Source of the DNA: Deinandra increscens subsp. villosa
Lineage: Eukaryota > Streptophyta > Magnoliopsida > Asterales > Asteraceae
NCBI GenBank assembly: GCA_039602395.1
Contig: JBCNJP010000027.1
Coordinates: 40,764,986 to 40,828,985, forward strand
Reading direction: 5' to 3'
DNA length: 64,000 nucleotides
The notes below the pieces were generated by a model, which was not told where the DNA came from, made no database searches, and saw only the letters and a program-made list of their open reading frames with translations. A program made the translations under genes and the position numbers. This document shows positions 1 to 10,595 of the stretch, one piece after another (positions within the stretch are counted from its first letter, which is position 1; each line of letters starts with the position of its first letter).

Positions 1-1563
1 ATAACTTGTTTAATTTTTATCGAAATCGGATGATTCTTTTTCTGTAGTAAAGTTCCATGTCTTAGCTTTAATTGGGCTACTCGCACGCATTCTAAAACCT
101 CTGTTTGGTCACTCAAAAGGCTGCTACAAGTTAGGTGTGCAGGGCTGTATTTTTCAGTTAATTGTAGACTTTGCATTTTGGTTGGACAAGATTATTGTGT
201 TTTCTTAAAGGATTATTGAATGATAATGTTGGTTATATATAAAAACTATGATCTGGAAGTTTTGGTAAACAAATTATAAGTCTTGATCAAGTAAAAGTTG
301 ATTTTGTCGACTTCCGACGCGCGTAACTTTCTCAATACTTAACATTTTGAGTTGATTCTTTTTGAAACATTTCCTAAATGTTGAGTCGTTTGTGCCTGCA
401 AAATTTGAGGAGTTAACTCCAAGAAATGAGTAAATTAGGCGTGCCACCAAATGTGTGTTCTATGTTTAACTTTAAAGCTTGTATGTATGCATTTTGACTT
501 GGGATTTGAATCTATGTTTTCTCCTAGATTAGGAATTATGTGTAAGTGTTATGACCTAAATGAGTGTATGAAAACATGATTGAGTGTGATAAGCTATATT
601 TCATCCTAGCGACAACCTCTAATTTGGTTAGACCGTATTCACCCAAATAGGTTGATTCTAACCAATTCGTAAAGTCAAGTGTCGCATACCAGTGCACCCT
701 AAGGTAAGTTTCACTTACTATTTTAGTTATATCCGGTTTAGGATGATAATGCACAATTGAACAGATAGTTGCATCCGGTGAAGGATGACAACAAAACGGT
801 AAAGGTATTTATTTACTAAAGTAGTTATCCACTATATATCACATGTTTCACTGAATTGCTTTTAATATCAAAAGTCCTTACTTTATCGGGCCATTAATAT
901 AGAATAGCGAGATAATGTTGAGTAGTACTACTGGGGATTGACACCCCCGCTCAGCGGTGCACAGGATGCACCCTCCCGACTGGCGGTCGGACTGAGACCA
1001 ATATTAGCCTAGAACTATCGTGATCGGGAAAGAAACGGGGAAGGCAAATTGCATAGGTTATACCTATGACACAATGTCAGCTTTGGTTTCGAACGTTCAG
1101 GTGAACATAAGCATAGGCTATCTACCTATTGATATGGATATTACTTGCAACTTGTATAATTAGATTACGAATTGATCTTTTACTATTCGTATGCATTGTT
1201 GGTCTACATGGTGTAGTGTAGACTGTCTTAGTGAACTCACCAGCCTTAGCTGACACTTGATTGTTGAATGCTTTTCAGGACGCTAGGAGGATCATGGATG
1301 GCACGGGCGGTGGCAGTACACTTTTATGCAAACTTTTGGGGAATTGTATTTCAAACACTTTAACTTGCCATTTTGGTAACATCAAACTTGTAATCACTTA
1401 ACTGCTTCCGTTGAACTGTTAACTAACCTTTGTTTTGTAAATCATGTTTTATGTTATGTTAAATCTCTTTTATGGCTTGGTTGTAACTAAAGAATTGGAT
1501 CCTGGTCTGGATCATACCCCCACACGGTTATACTCCGTTAGTGGAAAATTTAGGGGTGTGACA
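1..1563 (+). repeat. 5' LTR of Gypsy-1, truncated by window start
   Basis: The LTR ends in GTGACA at 1563 and is followed at once by a tRNA-iMet primer site. Its sequence from base 1 reappears at about 14022-14569 in the 3' LTR, which confirms it as a terminal repeat. It contains a paired inverted-repeat block: GGTGCA/TGCACC (956-961/967-972) and CCGAC/GTCGG (976-980/986-990). The 5' copy holds about 500 bp (around 377-888) that the 3' copy lacks. The LTR start lies outside the window. No host gene is seen in it. Confidence 0.85.
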
Positions 1564-1566
1564 GAT

Positions 1567-1579
1567 TGGTATCAGAGCC
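1567..1579 (+). other. Primer binding site (tRNA-iMet) of Gypsy-1
   Basis: TGGTATCAGAGCC lies 3 bases after the LTR end. It is complementary to the 3' end of plant initiator tRNA-Met, the usual primer of plant LTR retrotransposons, and so fixes the plus orientation of Gypsy-1. Confidence 0.9.
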
Positions 1580-1797
1580 CTTGGTTACAGTGAACCAGAA
1601 CATATTAAAAGTAAAATTTCTGAACTGTAACTGTTTTTGAAAACTTTGGTTACAACCAATTCCCGAAAGTATTTCCCCATGTGCTGAAGATGATCCTCAC
1701 TTAGAATTCCTATCATGTGTCAGTGTAGAAATTGGATTTTTGGGTAGAAATTTTTCTTTCCCGAGACTTCGAAATTTTGGAGATTCTTGCTATTTCC

Positions 1798-2240
1798 TTC
1801 TTAGCGAACTTGAACAAGTCTTAGCGGACTTCGCTTTTTGCCTTAGCGGACTTAAACTGTTCCTAGCGAACTTCTGGTTAACGAACTTAAGTAGGCCTTA
1901 GCAAACTTCATTCTGTTCTTAGTTAACTAGAACTTGTGCTTAGCGAACTTAAGTTATTCCTAACGAACTTCATGTTAGCGAACTTGAACCTTGTTCTTAG
2001 CGAACTTGCATTTGTTCTTAGCGAACTTACCCATGTTCTTAGCGAACTTGTGTTCCTCTTAGCGAACTTGACTCTTCTTCTTAGCGAACTTGGTATACTC
2101 TTAGCGAACTTGTTTGGCTTCTTAGCGAACTTGAGCTGGTTTTAGCAAACTTCATTACCTTCTTAGCGAACTTGAAGGTGCCTAGCGAACTTGTTATGTG
2201 TTTAGCGAACTTCACACTGTTCTTAGCGAACTTGTAGGGC
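1798..2240 (+). repeat. Leader array of the word TTAGCGAACTT, about 22 copies
   Basis: Between the primer site and gag the 11-base word TTAGCGAACTT (variants TTAGCGGACTT, CTAGCGAACTT, TTAGCAAACTT) recurs about every 20-21 bases, starting near 1801, 1821, 1843, 1863, 1878, 1898, 1940, 1960, 1975, 1998 and on to 2223. Spacers of 4-12 bases are mostly unrelated. Where the period is exactly 21, one frame (1936-2145) reads as leucine-rich heptads (LSELxxx or LANLxxx). The array lies in what should be the untranslated leader of the genomic RNA. Its function is unknown. Confidence 0.9.
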
Positions 2241-2464
2241 TGATGCCATATCATTGCTGATTTTTTATACAATTACAAACTGTACCATGTGGTTAAGTGT
2301 TCCTAACATTGTTACCACCTTGTTACAACTTAGAATGTATTGTTCATGTAAATGGATGTTTTTCATGTAATTTATGTTTGTGTGAGACATCTCTTGGTAT
2401 TTAATGATTTTCCTAGTATCAGGTATACTAACCTTTGGAAGGTTTGCATTGATTGTTAGAAATC

Positions 2465-3589
2465 ATGCCTCCTCGGAGAAATAACGAACACAACCCGTGA
2501 AACTTCACTGCTGCTCAAGTTCAGGAGATGATTAATCAAGGAGTTGTTGCAGCTTTGGCAGCCGCTCAGCTCCAGTTCCAAGGACAGAATCATCCTCCGT
2601 GTACGTTTAAGACATTCATGGATTGTAAACCCCTGGTGTTTAAGGGCATTGAAGGTGCTGTGGGCCTACTAAGATGGCTCTAAAAGTCTGAGAAAGTATT
2701 TGCTATGTGTAACTGCCCGGTGGGGGATCGGGTGAAATATGCTACTGGTACACCTTGAGGATTCTGCATTGACCTGGTGGAATGCTCAGATTCAAATGTT
2801 AGGAAACGATGCTGCTAACGCTATGACGTGGCAAGAGTTTAAAGATGCAATCATGGAGGATTATTGTCCTCGTGATCAGGTTAAGAGGTTGGAAATCGAA
2901 TTTGTGAATTCAAAGATGGTAGGCTCAGAGATAGAGGAGTACACCGCTCGATACCATGAGTTTTCAATATTGTGTCCAACAATGGTCGATGCTGATTATA
3001 AAAAGATTGAAAGGTACGTGGACGAACTGGCTCCACAAATTCAGGGAATGGTAACCTCCTCAAACCCGCTTAATGTGCCGCAGGCAATTAGGCTGGCACA
3101 CAAGCTGACAGATCAGGCGGTAGCCCAAGGGACCCTACCACCAAAGAAAGCTCCAAAGGCTGCTCTAGATGGGAAGAGAAAGAGAGATGAGGAACCAAGC
3201 AACAACAACAATGCTGGCAACAACTCTGGGAGGTCTTCAAACTCCCAGAACCAGAACAGAAAGTTTGTCAACTCCAAATGGGGTTACAATAATAACGGTG
3301 GAGGTGGTAACCAGAACCGTTAATGCAATGGTGGTGAGAGTTCGAACAGGTATAAGGGAAAGGCACCCTACTGCAACAGGTGCAACATACACCACTCAGA
3401 CGACTGCAATAAACCCCCATGTGAGCGTTTTGGAAAAATAGGGCATGTGGCCATGAATTGCTGGAGTGAACTACCGAACCGATCAAAGCAAAACAATGAT
3501 GGCCCCAGGGAATGTTTTGAATGTGGAAAACCGGGTCATATGAAGAAGGATTGCCCCCAACTCAAGAAGAATAGAAACAACAACCACAA

Positions 3590-3630
<41 letters not shown>

Positions 3631-3690
3631 GTGGAGGTGGTGGTGGAAACGGAGGAAATGGTGCTAGAGGATGCGCTTTTGTCATGGGGT
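2465..3690 (+). pseudogene. Gypsy-1 gag (capsid and nucleocapsid), broken
   Basis: An ATG at 2465 opens a gag frame that stops within about 12 codons (CCG TGA) and again near 2680, then shifts frame near 2750. The longest clean stretch, 2739-3323, carries the Retrotrans_gag pattern (ALTWWNAQ, then LEIEFVNSKM and an EYTARYHEF block). After another frameshift come a damaged knuckle (about 3421-3460, one Cys replaced by Phe) and an intact CCHC knuckle CFECGKPGHMKKDCP (about 3511-3555). An Asn-rich tract coded by an AAC repeat (about 3586-3630) follows. Family role: Gag packages the element RNA. It cannot be made intact from this copy. Confidence 0.88.
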
Positions 3691-4300
3691 CGAGTGAAGC
3701 GATGAATGATGCCAACGTGATAACTGGTAAGTTCCTTCTCAACAACTATTTTGCAAATGTGCTCTTTGATTCTGGTGCTGAGAAAAGTTTCATTTCAACT
3801 AAGTTTTGCAAGTTGATAATGGCAAATATGAAACCCCTAGAAGCTAGGTACACTGTTGAACTAGCTAATGGTAAGCTTATTAATGCAACACATTAAGTCA
3901 AAGATTGTACCTTAGAACTCTCAGGCCATAAGTTCAGCACAGATTTGATGCCTTTCACAATCAGTAGCTTCAACGTAATAATCGGTATGGACTGGCTGTC
4001 CATGCACCACGCAGAACTCGTCTGCCAAGAGAAAGTCGTACGTATACCCACCGCAAGCGGAGAAGTACTCTCGATTCAGGGTGAGAAGGGAGGCACTGTC
4101 TCCGGAATCATATCGTACCTAAAGGCTCAGAAGTATCTTCGAAAAGGACATGTAGCCATTCTGGCAACGGTTACGGATCAGACCCTGGTGGAAAAGAAAA
4201 TTGAAGATTTTCCGATAGTGCGCGACTACCCCGACGTATTCCCAGAAGAACTACCTGGTCTACCTCCGCATCGACAAGTGGAGTTCGGAATCGACCTTAT
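3691..4300 (+). pseudogene. Gypsy-1 protease and linker, broken
   Basis: A retropepsin-type aspartic protease is shown by the active-site motif LFDSGAEKSF (about 3762-3791). After a stop at 3894 and a frame gap, the flap-side motif VIIGMDWLSMHHAE is seen near 3980-4020. The acidic linker into reverse transcriptase (IVRDYPDVFPEELPGLPP) follows. In related elements this enzyme cleaves the Gag-Pol polyprotein. The stop near 3894 breaks the frame. No intron is seen at the gag/protease junction, unlike Gypsy-3. Confidence 0.88.
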
Positions 4301-5511
4301 CCCCGGTGCAGCTCCGGTTGCCCGGGCTCCATATCATCTGGCGGTGAACGAACTACATGAGTTATCCACTTAATTACAGGAGTTATTAGATAAGGGTTTC
4401 ATTAGACCTAGCTCGTCGTCATGGGGCGCGCCTGTGTTATTCGTTAAGAAGAAGGACGGAACGATGACCTCTTCGATCAATTAAATGGATCCAGTTACTA
4501 CTCAAAAATCGACTTAAGGTCCGGGTATCATCAACTCCAAGTCCGTGAGGAGGACATTTCAAAGACAGCTTTCTGAACACGCTATGGTCACTATGAGTTC
4601 CTAGTCATGCCTTTCGGCTTCACAAATGCACCAGTGGTGTTCATGGATCTCATGAACCACGTGTGCAAACCTTACCTAGATCAGTTCGTAATTGTTTTCA
4701 TCGACGGCATACTCGTTTACTCGAGGACGAAAGAAGAACACGAGGAACATCTGGGATTAATCTTAGAGTTGTTAAGGAAGGAGCAACTCTACGCAAAATT
4801 CTCTAAATGCGACTTTTGGATCCAAGAGGTTCAATTTCTGGGTCACATCGATAACGAGCAAGGTGTCCACGTTGATCCAGCCAAGATAGAGGCGATCAAT
4901 AATTGGTCTACTCCACGAGCACCGACGAAAATTCGGCAATTTCTAGGGTTAGCAGGTTACTACCGTCGTTTTATTAAGGGATTCTCTCAGATAGCTCAAC
5001 CGCTAACCGCTCTCACACACAAAGGCGTTCAGTACCGATGGGGTGACAAGGAAGAGGTAGCATTCCAAACCTTGAAAGACAAACTATGTACCGCCCCTAT
5101 ACTATCTCTACCCGATGGTATTGACAACTTTGAGGTCTATTGTGATGCTTCAATCCAGGGACTTGTATGTGTATTAATGCAAAGAGGTAAAGTCAACGCT
5201 TATGGGTCAAGGCAGCTAAAGCCTAATGAAAAGAATTACATAACTCATGATCTGGAGTTAGGAGCTGTTGTATTTGCCTTGAAATTTTGGAGGCATTACC
5301 TGTATGGTACCAAGTGCATGATCTACACCGATCACAAAAGCCTCCAGCATATATTGGAGCAGAAGGAACTCAAATGAGGCAGCGTAGGTGGGTCAAGCTG
5401 CTAAACGACTACGACTTAGCGAGAAAGTATCATTCGGGCAAGGCCAATGTCGTGGCCGATGCGCCGAGCAGAAAGGAACATGTTAAACCTAGAAGGGTTC
5501 AAGCTCTATAA
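4301..5511 (+). pseudogene. Gypsy-1 reverse transcriptase and RNase H, broken
   Basis: The RT fingers begin after VEFGIDLIPGAAPVA. KKKDGT is followed by an internal deletion of roughly 80-90 bases that removes the segment before the LFDQL motif. The catalytic box reads FIDGILVYS instead of the FIDD form, so one catalytic Asp is changed to Gly (about 4697-4722). A stop in the motif upstream (FxTRYGHYEF) breaks the frame near 4575. The RNase H domain starts at VYCDASIQG (about 5140) and reaches YTDHKSLQHI. A frameshift near 5375 separates it from the RNase H tail (5380-5511). Enzymatically dead on sequence grounds. Confidence 0.9.
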
Positions 5512-5565
5512 CTCACTATTCATGCAGGCTTACCGGATATAATCCGGGATGCCCAGAAGGAGGCC

Positions 5566-6801
5566 TTGAGACAGGAAAACTACGAGTCTGAATCCTTGAA
5601 TGGTGTGGGTGGAACTTCGGAGGTTAAGTCGGATGGAATCCGCTACTATAAGTATCATGTTTGGGTACCTTTGCATGGAAACCTTCAGGAGCTGGTGATG
5701 GACGAGGCTCACAAGTTCCGATATTCGGTCCATCCCGGTTCAGACAAAATGTACCAAGATCTGAGAGGACTCTATTGGTGGCCCAATATGAAGGCTGACA
5801 TTGCTAGGTATGTCAGTAAGTGTTTGACATGCTCAAAGGTCAAAGTAGAACACCGGAGGCCACCAGGATTACTGCAACAACCGACAATTCCCGAGTGGAA
5901 ATGGGAAGAAATATCTATGGATTTTATCACGGGATTGCCCCGTACTTCCCGTGGAAGTGACATGATTTGGGTCATTGTGGACAGGTTAACCAAATCCGCC
6001 CACTTCTTAGCCCTCAAGGAAAGTGACAAAACTGACAAGCTGTCACAAATCTACATCAATGAAATCGTCAAACTCCATGAAGTGCCCTTATCAATTATCT
6101 ATGATCGAGACCCCAGATTCGCTTCACACTTTTGGAGATCCTTACAATCAGCCTTGGGTACTCGCTTGGATATGAGTACCGCAAACCATCCTCAAACAGA
6201 TGGCCAAACTGAGCGCACAATCCAAACTCGCGAAGACATGCTTCGAGCTTGCGTAATGGATTTCGAAAAGAACTGGGAAACTCACTTGCCACTAGTCGAA
6301 TTTTCCTACAACAACAGCTACCATACCAGTATTAGAGCCATCCCCTTTAAGGCTCTTTATGGACGAAAGTGTAGATCACCGGTCTACTGGGCGGAGGTCG
6401 GTGACAGCCAACTTACTGGACCAGAAATGGTGTACGAAACGACGGAGAAAATTGTGCAAATCAGAAACAACATGAAAGCAGCAAGAGATAGACAAATGAG
6501 TTATGCAGACAAACGTAGAAGGCCACTAGAATTCGAGGTCGGTGACCGAGTACTGTTGAAGGTCTTGCCCTGGAAGGGTGTTGTACGCTTTGGGAAGTGC
6601 GGGAAGTTGAATCCCCGCTATTTAGGACCTTTCCTGAGAACCGAAAAGATTGGAACGGTGGCGTATCATTTGGACTTGCCACCTGAGCTATATGGGGTAC
6701 ATAATGTGTTTCATGTCTCAAATCTGAAGAAGTTTCTGGCTGATGACACTCTAATAGTTCCACTGGAGGAATTCCATGTTGCGAACAACTCCGATTTATA
6801 G
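5566..6801 (+). pseudogene. Gypsy-1 integrase, long open frame detached from pol
   Basis: The 411-aa frame holds a complete integrase: HHCC zinc-binding motif (His near residues 49 and 56, CLTC at about 86-89), then the DDE core with Asp in SMDFITGL, Asp in YDRDPRF and Glu in TDGQTERTIQ. A C-terminal Gypsy integrase domain follows (ALYGRKCRSP, GDRVLLKV, PRYLGPF, HVSNLKK). The family inserts element DNA into the genome. A stop near 5510 separates it from RNase H, so it is a fragment of a dead polyprotein although it is open over 1.2 kb. It is the best preserved domain of the element. Confidence 0.9.
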
Positions 6802-6985
6802 AACAACCCGTGGAAATAATGGGACACGAATAGAAAACATTGAAGAGAAGTAAGATTTCAATCGTCAAAGTCAAATGGCATTCTAAATGTGGACCGGAGT
6901 TCACGTGGGAACGGGAAGACCAGATGAGGAAGAAATACCCTCACTTGTTTGTTCAAGCCTCCGCATCAAACCAGGTTACTAGCTA
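6802..6985 (+). pseudogene. Gypsy-1 chromodomain-like pol tail
   Basis: After the stop at 6799-6801 the polyprotein tail continues in shifted frames with the pattern KVKWHSKCGPEFTWERED followed by YPHLF. This is the chromodomain-related tail of Gypsy chromoviruses, thought to guide integration to chromatin. It ends at a TAG/TAA near 6985, about 37 bases before the 3' LTR. Confidence 0.75.
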
Positions 6986-7010
6986 AATTTTCGGGACGAA
7001 AATTCTCTAT

Positions 7011-7021
7011 CAAGGGGAGGC
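7011..7021 (+). other. Polypurine tract of Gypsy-1
   Basis: The purine run AAGGGGAGG just before the TGTGACA start of the 3' LTR is the plus-strand primer site. It fits the position and composition expected of an LTR element. Confidence 0.8.
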
Positions 7022-7261
7022 TGTGACAATTGCCAAACTCGCAGGTTAACTCCGTTAACTTTTTCCGTTCGTTCCATTAGAAAATCCGTAGCCCGTTACC
7101 TAAATGTTTGTTTATTTATTTATATTTAAGTTACTAATTAATTTTAGTAATTTATTTCATGACTTTATGTGTAACTTGAAAATTTGCATTTTCATGTGAA
7201 ACCAGGTTTCGTGCGCGATTTGAATTTTATATGTGTAAATGATATTTATACTTGTCCCGAC
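7022..7261 (+). repeat. 3' LTR of Gypsy-1, first part
   Basis: Starts TGTGACAATTGCC directly after the polypurine tract and runs to CCGAC, where TR-GAG-1 is inserted. It continues at 13191. Confidence 0.85.
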
Positions 7262-7603
7262 TGAAAGTGTGTGAGCGTACGGATCTTCTACTTAGTCGTA
7301 ATAAAACCAATGTAAACATGTAAAACACATAGAGTAAATACAAATGACTTGTATTAACCACAGAGAACCACATAGTGCAATCAGAGAATATGACATGGAA
7401 GCTTAGACTGTTATTCTCATTTGAATACAACACAAGACTCACATATATATACTAGAGAAACCGCTGATCCGAACCTCAGGTTCGGCCCAAGGTTCGGCCA
7501 TGTCCGAACTCCAGGTTCGGCCTGAGTTCGGACCTCAGCAAACTTGTGTGAATCCGTCTTGTATTCGATACTTCACATGACGATCAAGGACCATGTATCA
7601 ACA
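7262..7603 (-). repeat. TR-GAG-1 3' LTR (left copy)
   Basis: The 342-bp copy matches 12844-13185. It contains CCGAACCT-C-AGGTTCGG, an almost loopless palindrome (7469-7485), plus further GTTCGG/CCGAAC copies up to about 7535. Confidence 0.93.
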
Positions 7604-7616
7604 AACTCCCCCTCGG
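7604..7616 (-). other. TR-GAG-1 polypurine tract
   Basis: On the minus strand CGAGGGGGAGTT abuts the 3' LTR start, the standard place for the plus-strand primer. Two similar internal tracts lie further 5' in the element (about 8931-8942 and 9025-9034). Confidence 0.8.
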
Positions 7617-9217
7617 CATGTGCAATATCATTTTCTCTATCAACCTTGTATCTTGTATCTTCAATCAAACTCTTCCTCAACCTTGACGATGAGTTCAATC
7701 GTGAATACTTGATATTGCATCGTGTGTAATCTCTTTATCAACAATCTTCAGAAGACTTGAAGTTGTGATGCTCTCATCCCACTTAGAAACCTGCCAACAT
7801 AAATAATCTTGGTGCAAAATGTCTCTTCGAGACTCCAAGATATTGTGATTTTGAAAATTTGATTTTGTATTTCGTGTTGATCAATCAAAAACAAATCAGA
7901 AACAAAATCTTTTTGGCTTTTAGAAATTTTAGATCAAAACACACCTAAAATCTTTTTGGTATTTTCTGATAAGAAAAGAAAAACAATACCAAACAATACA
8001 CTATTTTTGTCTTTTGTGAGAAAGATCACAACTTGGGATCATATTAGTCATAACATGCTGAACTACACTTCAATTTCGATTATTGTAGCACACAAGCCAT
8101 GCCGATTGCAGATATAATTTGTCCAACTTTAAACTCTGGCACAATCATACTCATAACATCTGGATATGTTAAGATATTGATTAGATTTGCATTGACCAGT
8201 GTACCCCACTCTATCAGACATACTCAGATATGCTTTTGCTTATCACATTTTGTGATTTCATTTGTGACTTTAATCACACAATGATTGTAATCATGATATA
8301 GTCAACTGTGTTCCAAGCAAAAAAAAATAAGAACGTTAAATCGTCTACCTTAAGGTCGATCTTTCGATACGCAGATAAGGCCTCAGATTTAACAAAATAA
8401 GAAAATAAAACAAGTTGAAGTTGTATAACTCAACAACAATCAGGTCGGTACTCCCATACACACAGAGAAAGTCCGATGAGTTATACGAAACACCAAAGAA
8501 AATAAAGCAGAACGTCAAACGAACAATGATCAGGTCAGTCTTTCGACGCGCAGAGAAAGTCCGATCGTTTGACAAAATAAAGAAAATCAAACAAGTTTAA
8601 ATCTTTGCAAAATGAACAAATGTATACACAGTGACTTCTCATTTTATTTTTCACATATCTTTTTTTTGATATATCATGAGATATGCATCAAGATGTTGTC
8701 CACTAGGTCAAGCATCAGATTTAGTGTATATCACATTTGTATACTTTCTGGTTTGCCGAGCCTACCTTGCACATCGATCAAATGGTCTTATGGCTTTTTC
8801 ATCTACTTTATCCATGAGTCAGACACAGTCAGCCAATGTACCATCATTTCCCAATCATGTCGGATACAATTTCTCATTTTTCAATGTTTTTGGTTTTTTG
8901 CATTTTTCAATGTTTTTGTCTTTTTCAAATTTCTCCCCCTAAAAATGACAACTCTATTTATAGATTTTCATTTTTACCAGTGTGAAAAACAACACACTAT
9001 GTTTGTATTTTTGCAAAAAACAAACTCCCCCTCAGAATGAGACAAAGTGGAAAACAAATGAAAAATTGATCAACCAACACGAATACTAGCAGATTAGCCG
9101 TTTGAAAACAAAATTGATTTTGAAATTCAAAATAATTAGAACAGATATTTCACAATCAGCAATTTCCTAATCACCGAAAGGTCTTCCTGAAATACCTACT
9201 TGACACCAAATAAAACA
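7617..9217 (-). other. TR-GAG-1 non-coding 3' region
   Basis: About 1.6 kb with no supportable coding frame. The short open frames here are AT-rich and not shared in frame with TR-GAG-2. The sequence is nevertheless clearly homologous to TR-GAG-2 27819-29520. Conserved items are a run of three hairpins (8335-8573), the block around the word TGTATACACAGTGACTTCTC (about 8623-8642), and two internal polypurine tracts. Conservation without coding points to cis-acting RNA. Confidence 0.7.
8335..8573 (-). ncRNA. Triple-hairpin element in TR-GAG-1 3' region
   Basis: Three inverted repeats follow one another: 8335-8342/8386-8393 (GTTAAATC arms, 8 bp), 8423-8432/8477-8486 (GTATAACTCA arms, 10 bp) and 8514-8522/8565-8573 (GTCAAACGA arms, 9 bp). 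In element sense each loop has a TCTCTGCG-like left side, a small apical hairpin and a right side like ACCGACCTGAT. The apical hairpins are GTC-GAAA-GAC, GTAT-GGGA-GTAC and ATC-GAAA-GAT. Linkers are AT-rich. The three units look like diverged tandem copies of one structure. A packaging or dimer signal is one guess; function is not shown by the sequence. Confidence 0.7.
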
Positions 9218-10147
9218 TTAGTTGCATTGGGATCGACCCGAATTAACAGTGCCGGGTCGCCCGGTGTCTTCCACAAAGTCCTTGTTGGCCTTGGAAACAA
9301 CTTTTGGTTTCCAAATTTGTAAAAGTTTTAATTTTTTATCAGAACTTGAATCAGACTCAACTGACGTACTTGATTTAGACCAAGACGATTTACGAGTTGA
9401 CTTAAGCTTTGGGAACCATGGTTCATCAAAAATTTGACCTGTGTTAGCCATATATTTTACAGTTTTGTGGAGATATGCAGTCGTTGGACAATCAGCAGCT
9501 AGATGTCCTGGTTGACGACATACATAACAAAGTCTTTCTCTAAAATTGTTTGAAAAATGTTTTGATTTGTGAGAATCAGATGAATGTTCAGAATGAAAGT
9601 TATCAAAGAAACCATCAGAAGAATCATACCTGGGAGATGGACTCCTTGAAGATGAAGATCTTCCAGAATAATAAGAAAATTCCTTCTGAGATGGTGATTT
9701 CTTTGTAACTTTTGCTTTAGGAACCTTCTCAGCCTTCACTGTTTTCTTTGCTTGAACGGGTTCTTCCAACACTTTGTAACCTAAACCTTTGTGTTTAGAT
9801 CCTTGAGTCTTTGAAGAATTGGATGAAGAACCTGAAGCAACTCTTGACTTAGCATCACTAGTAAATTTGGCTTTGATATCCTTTAGCTTGTTCTTTTCAA
9901 CCAAAACTTTTTCTTCTTCGGTTGCAGATGAAGAACTCGAAGCAACCTTATCAAACACTTTCTCATTTTCCAGCAATACAGACTTTGAAGTAAACTTTGG
10001 AGCTTCACCCAAAGGTTCATTCTTCTGTTTAGACTTGGACTTGTTCTTCTTGGGTGGAGTAGCAAACTTTGAGTAGTCATGCAATTCATTGTTTGGATCA
10101 ATCTGAGCAGAAGTAACTTCAATCAAATCCACTGGTTGAGGTACCAA
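9218..10147 (-). pseudogene. TR-GAG-1 gag C-terminal segment with second zinc knuckle
   Basis: A 309-aa frame rich in Lys and Ser. A CCHC knuckle CYVCRQPGHLAADCP lies at about residues 204-218, followed by a basic tail. It ends VNSGRSQCN and a TAA. The same architecture and ending occur in TR-GAG-2 (VDSGRSQNH, 27788-27818). It is probably the continuation of the gag at 10596-12332, from which it is separated by stops and frameshifts in 10148-10595. The end resembles the DSG active-site motif of Copia protease, which suggests the coding region was cut just there. Confidence 0.7.
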
Positions 10148-10595
10148 GTGATATTTTCTTCCTTAGATTTCTCAGAACTCTAATCCTGCTTGTATAAGAA
10201 ATTTAACAATGTCGGTGACAAATTGCAATTCTTAACTTGTCGTTTCAACTCCAAGATTTCCAATTTCAAGTCATTAATTTTCTGTTGACCTTCAAAACCT
10301 CTTGTTGTGACTTGATAAATTTTGCATTGAGATCATCATACTCATAAGTTTGTAACTTCCGGATCTCACATTCAGCATATAATTCTTCAAGCACATTTTC
10401 TCTCTTCTGCTTGTAGATCTCGATATCTTTTGTTAACACTTCATTCTTGTCTCTGTAAAGAACATTTTCATCTTGAAGCATAGATATCTTATTTTGAAGC
10501 TTCTCAACGGTAACAACAGTTTTTGCAATAAGAGCAGTAGCCTCTTCATATTTTTTCTGAACCCGATAACTTTTCTCAAACAGATTCTCAAAATC
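10148..10595 (-). pseudogene. TR-GAG-1 gag coiled-coil segment, frameshifted
   Basis: Several short overlapping frames on the minus strand read as Glu/Lys/Leu-rich helix, for example LYAECEIRKLQTYEYD. They match the coiled-coil stretch at 26290-26640 of TR-GAG-2. Frame changes around 10590 and 10270 and stops near 10150-10200 break the link between the two larger frames. Confidence 0.6.

Noticed and set aside
1936..2145. 69-aa leucine-rich heptad ORF
   Set aside because: It arises directly from the 21-base period of the leader array and has no independent support as a gene; kept only as a curiosity.
1798..2240. CRISPR-like layout (short repeat, variable spacers)
   Set aside because: The repeat core is 11 bases with 4-12 base spacers, lies in a plant retrotransposon leader and has no cas genes; it is a leader word array.
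8099..9040. Small frames in the TR-GAG-1 3' region, including a pair over the hairpins
   Set aside because: Not conserved as frames in TR-GAG-2 although the nucleotide sequence is; conservation fits RNA structure better than protein.
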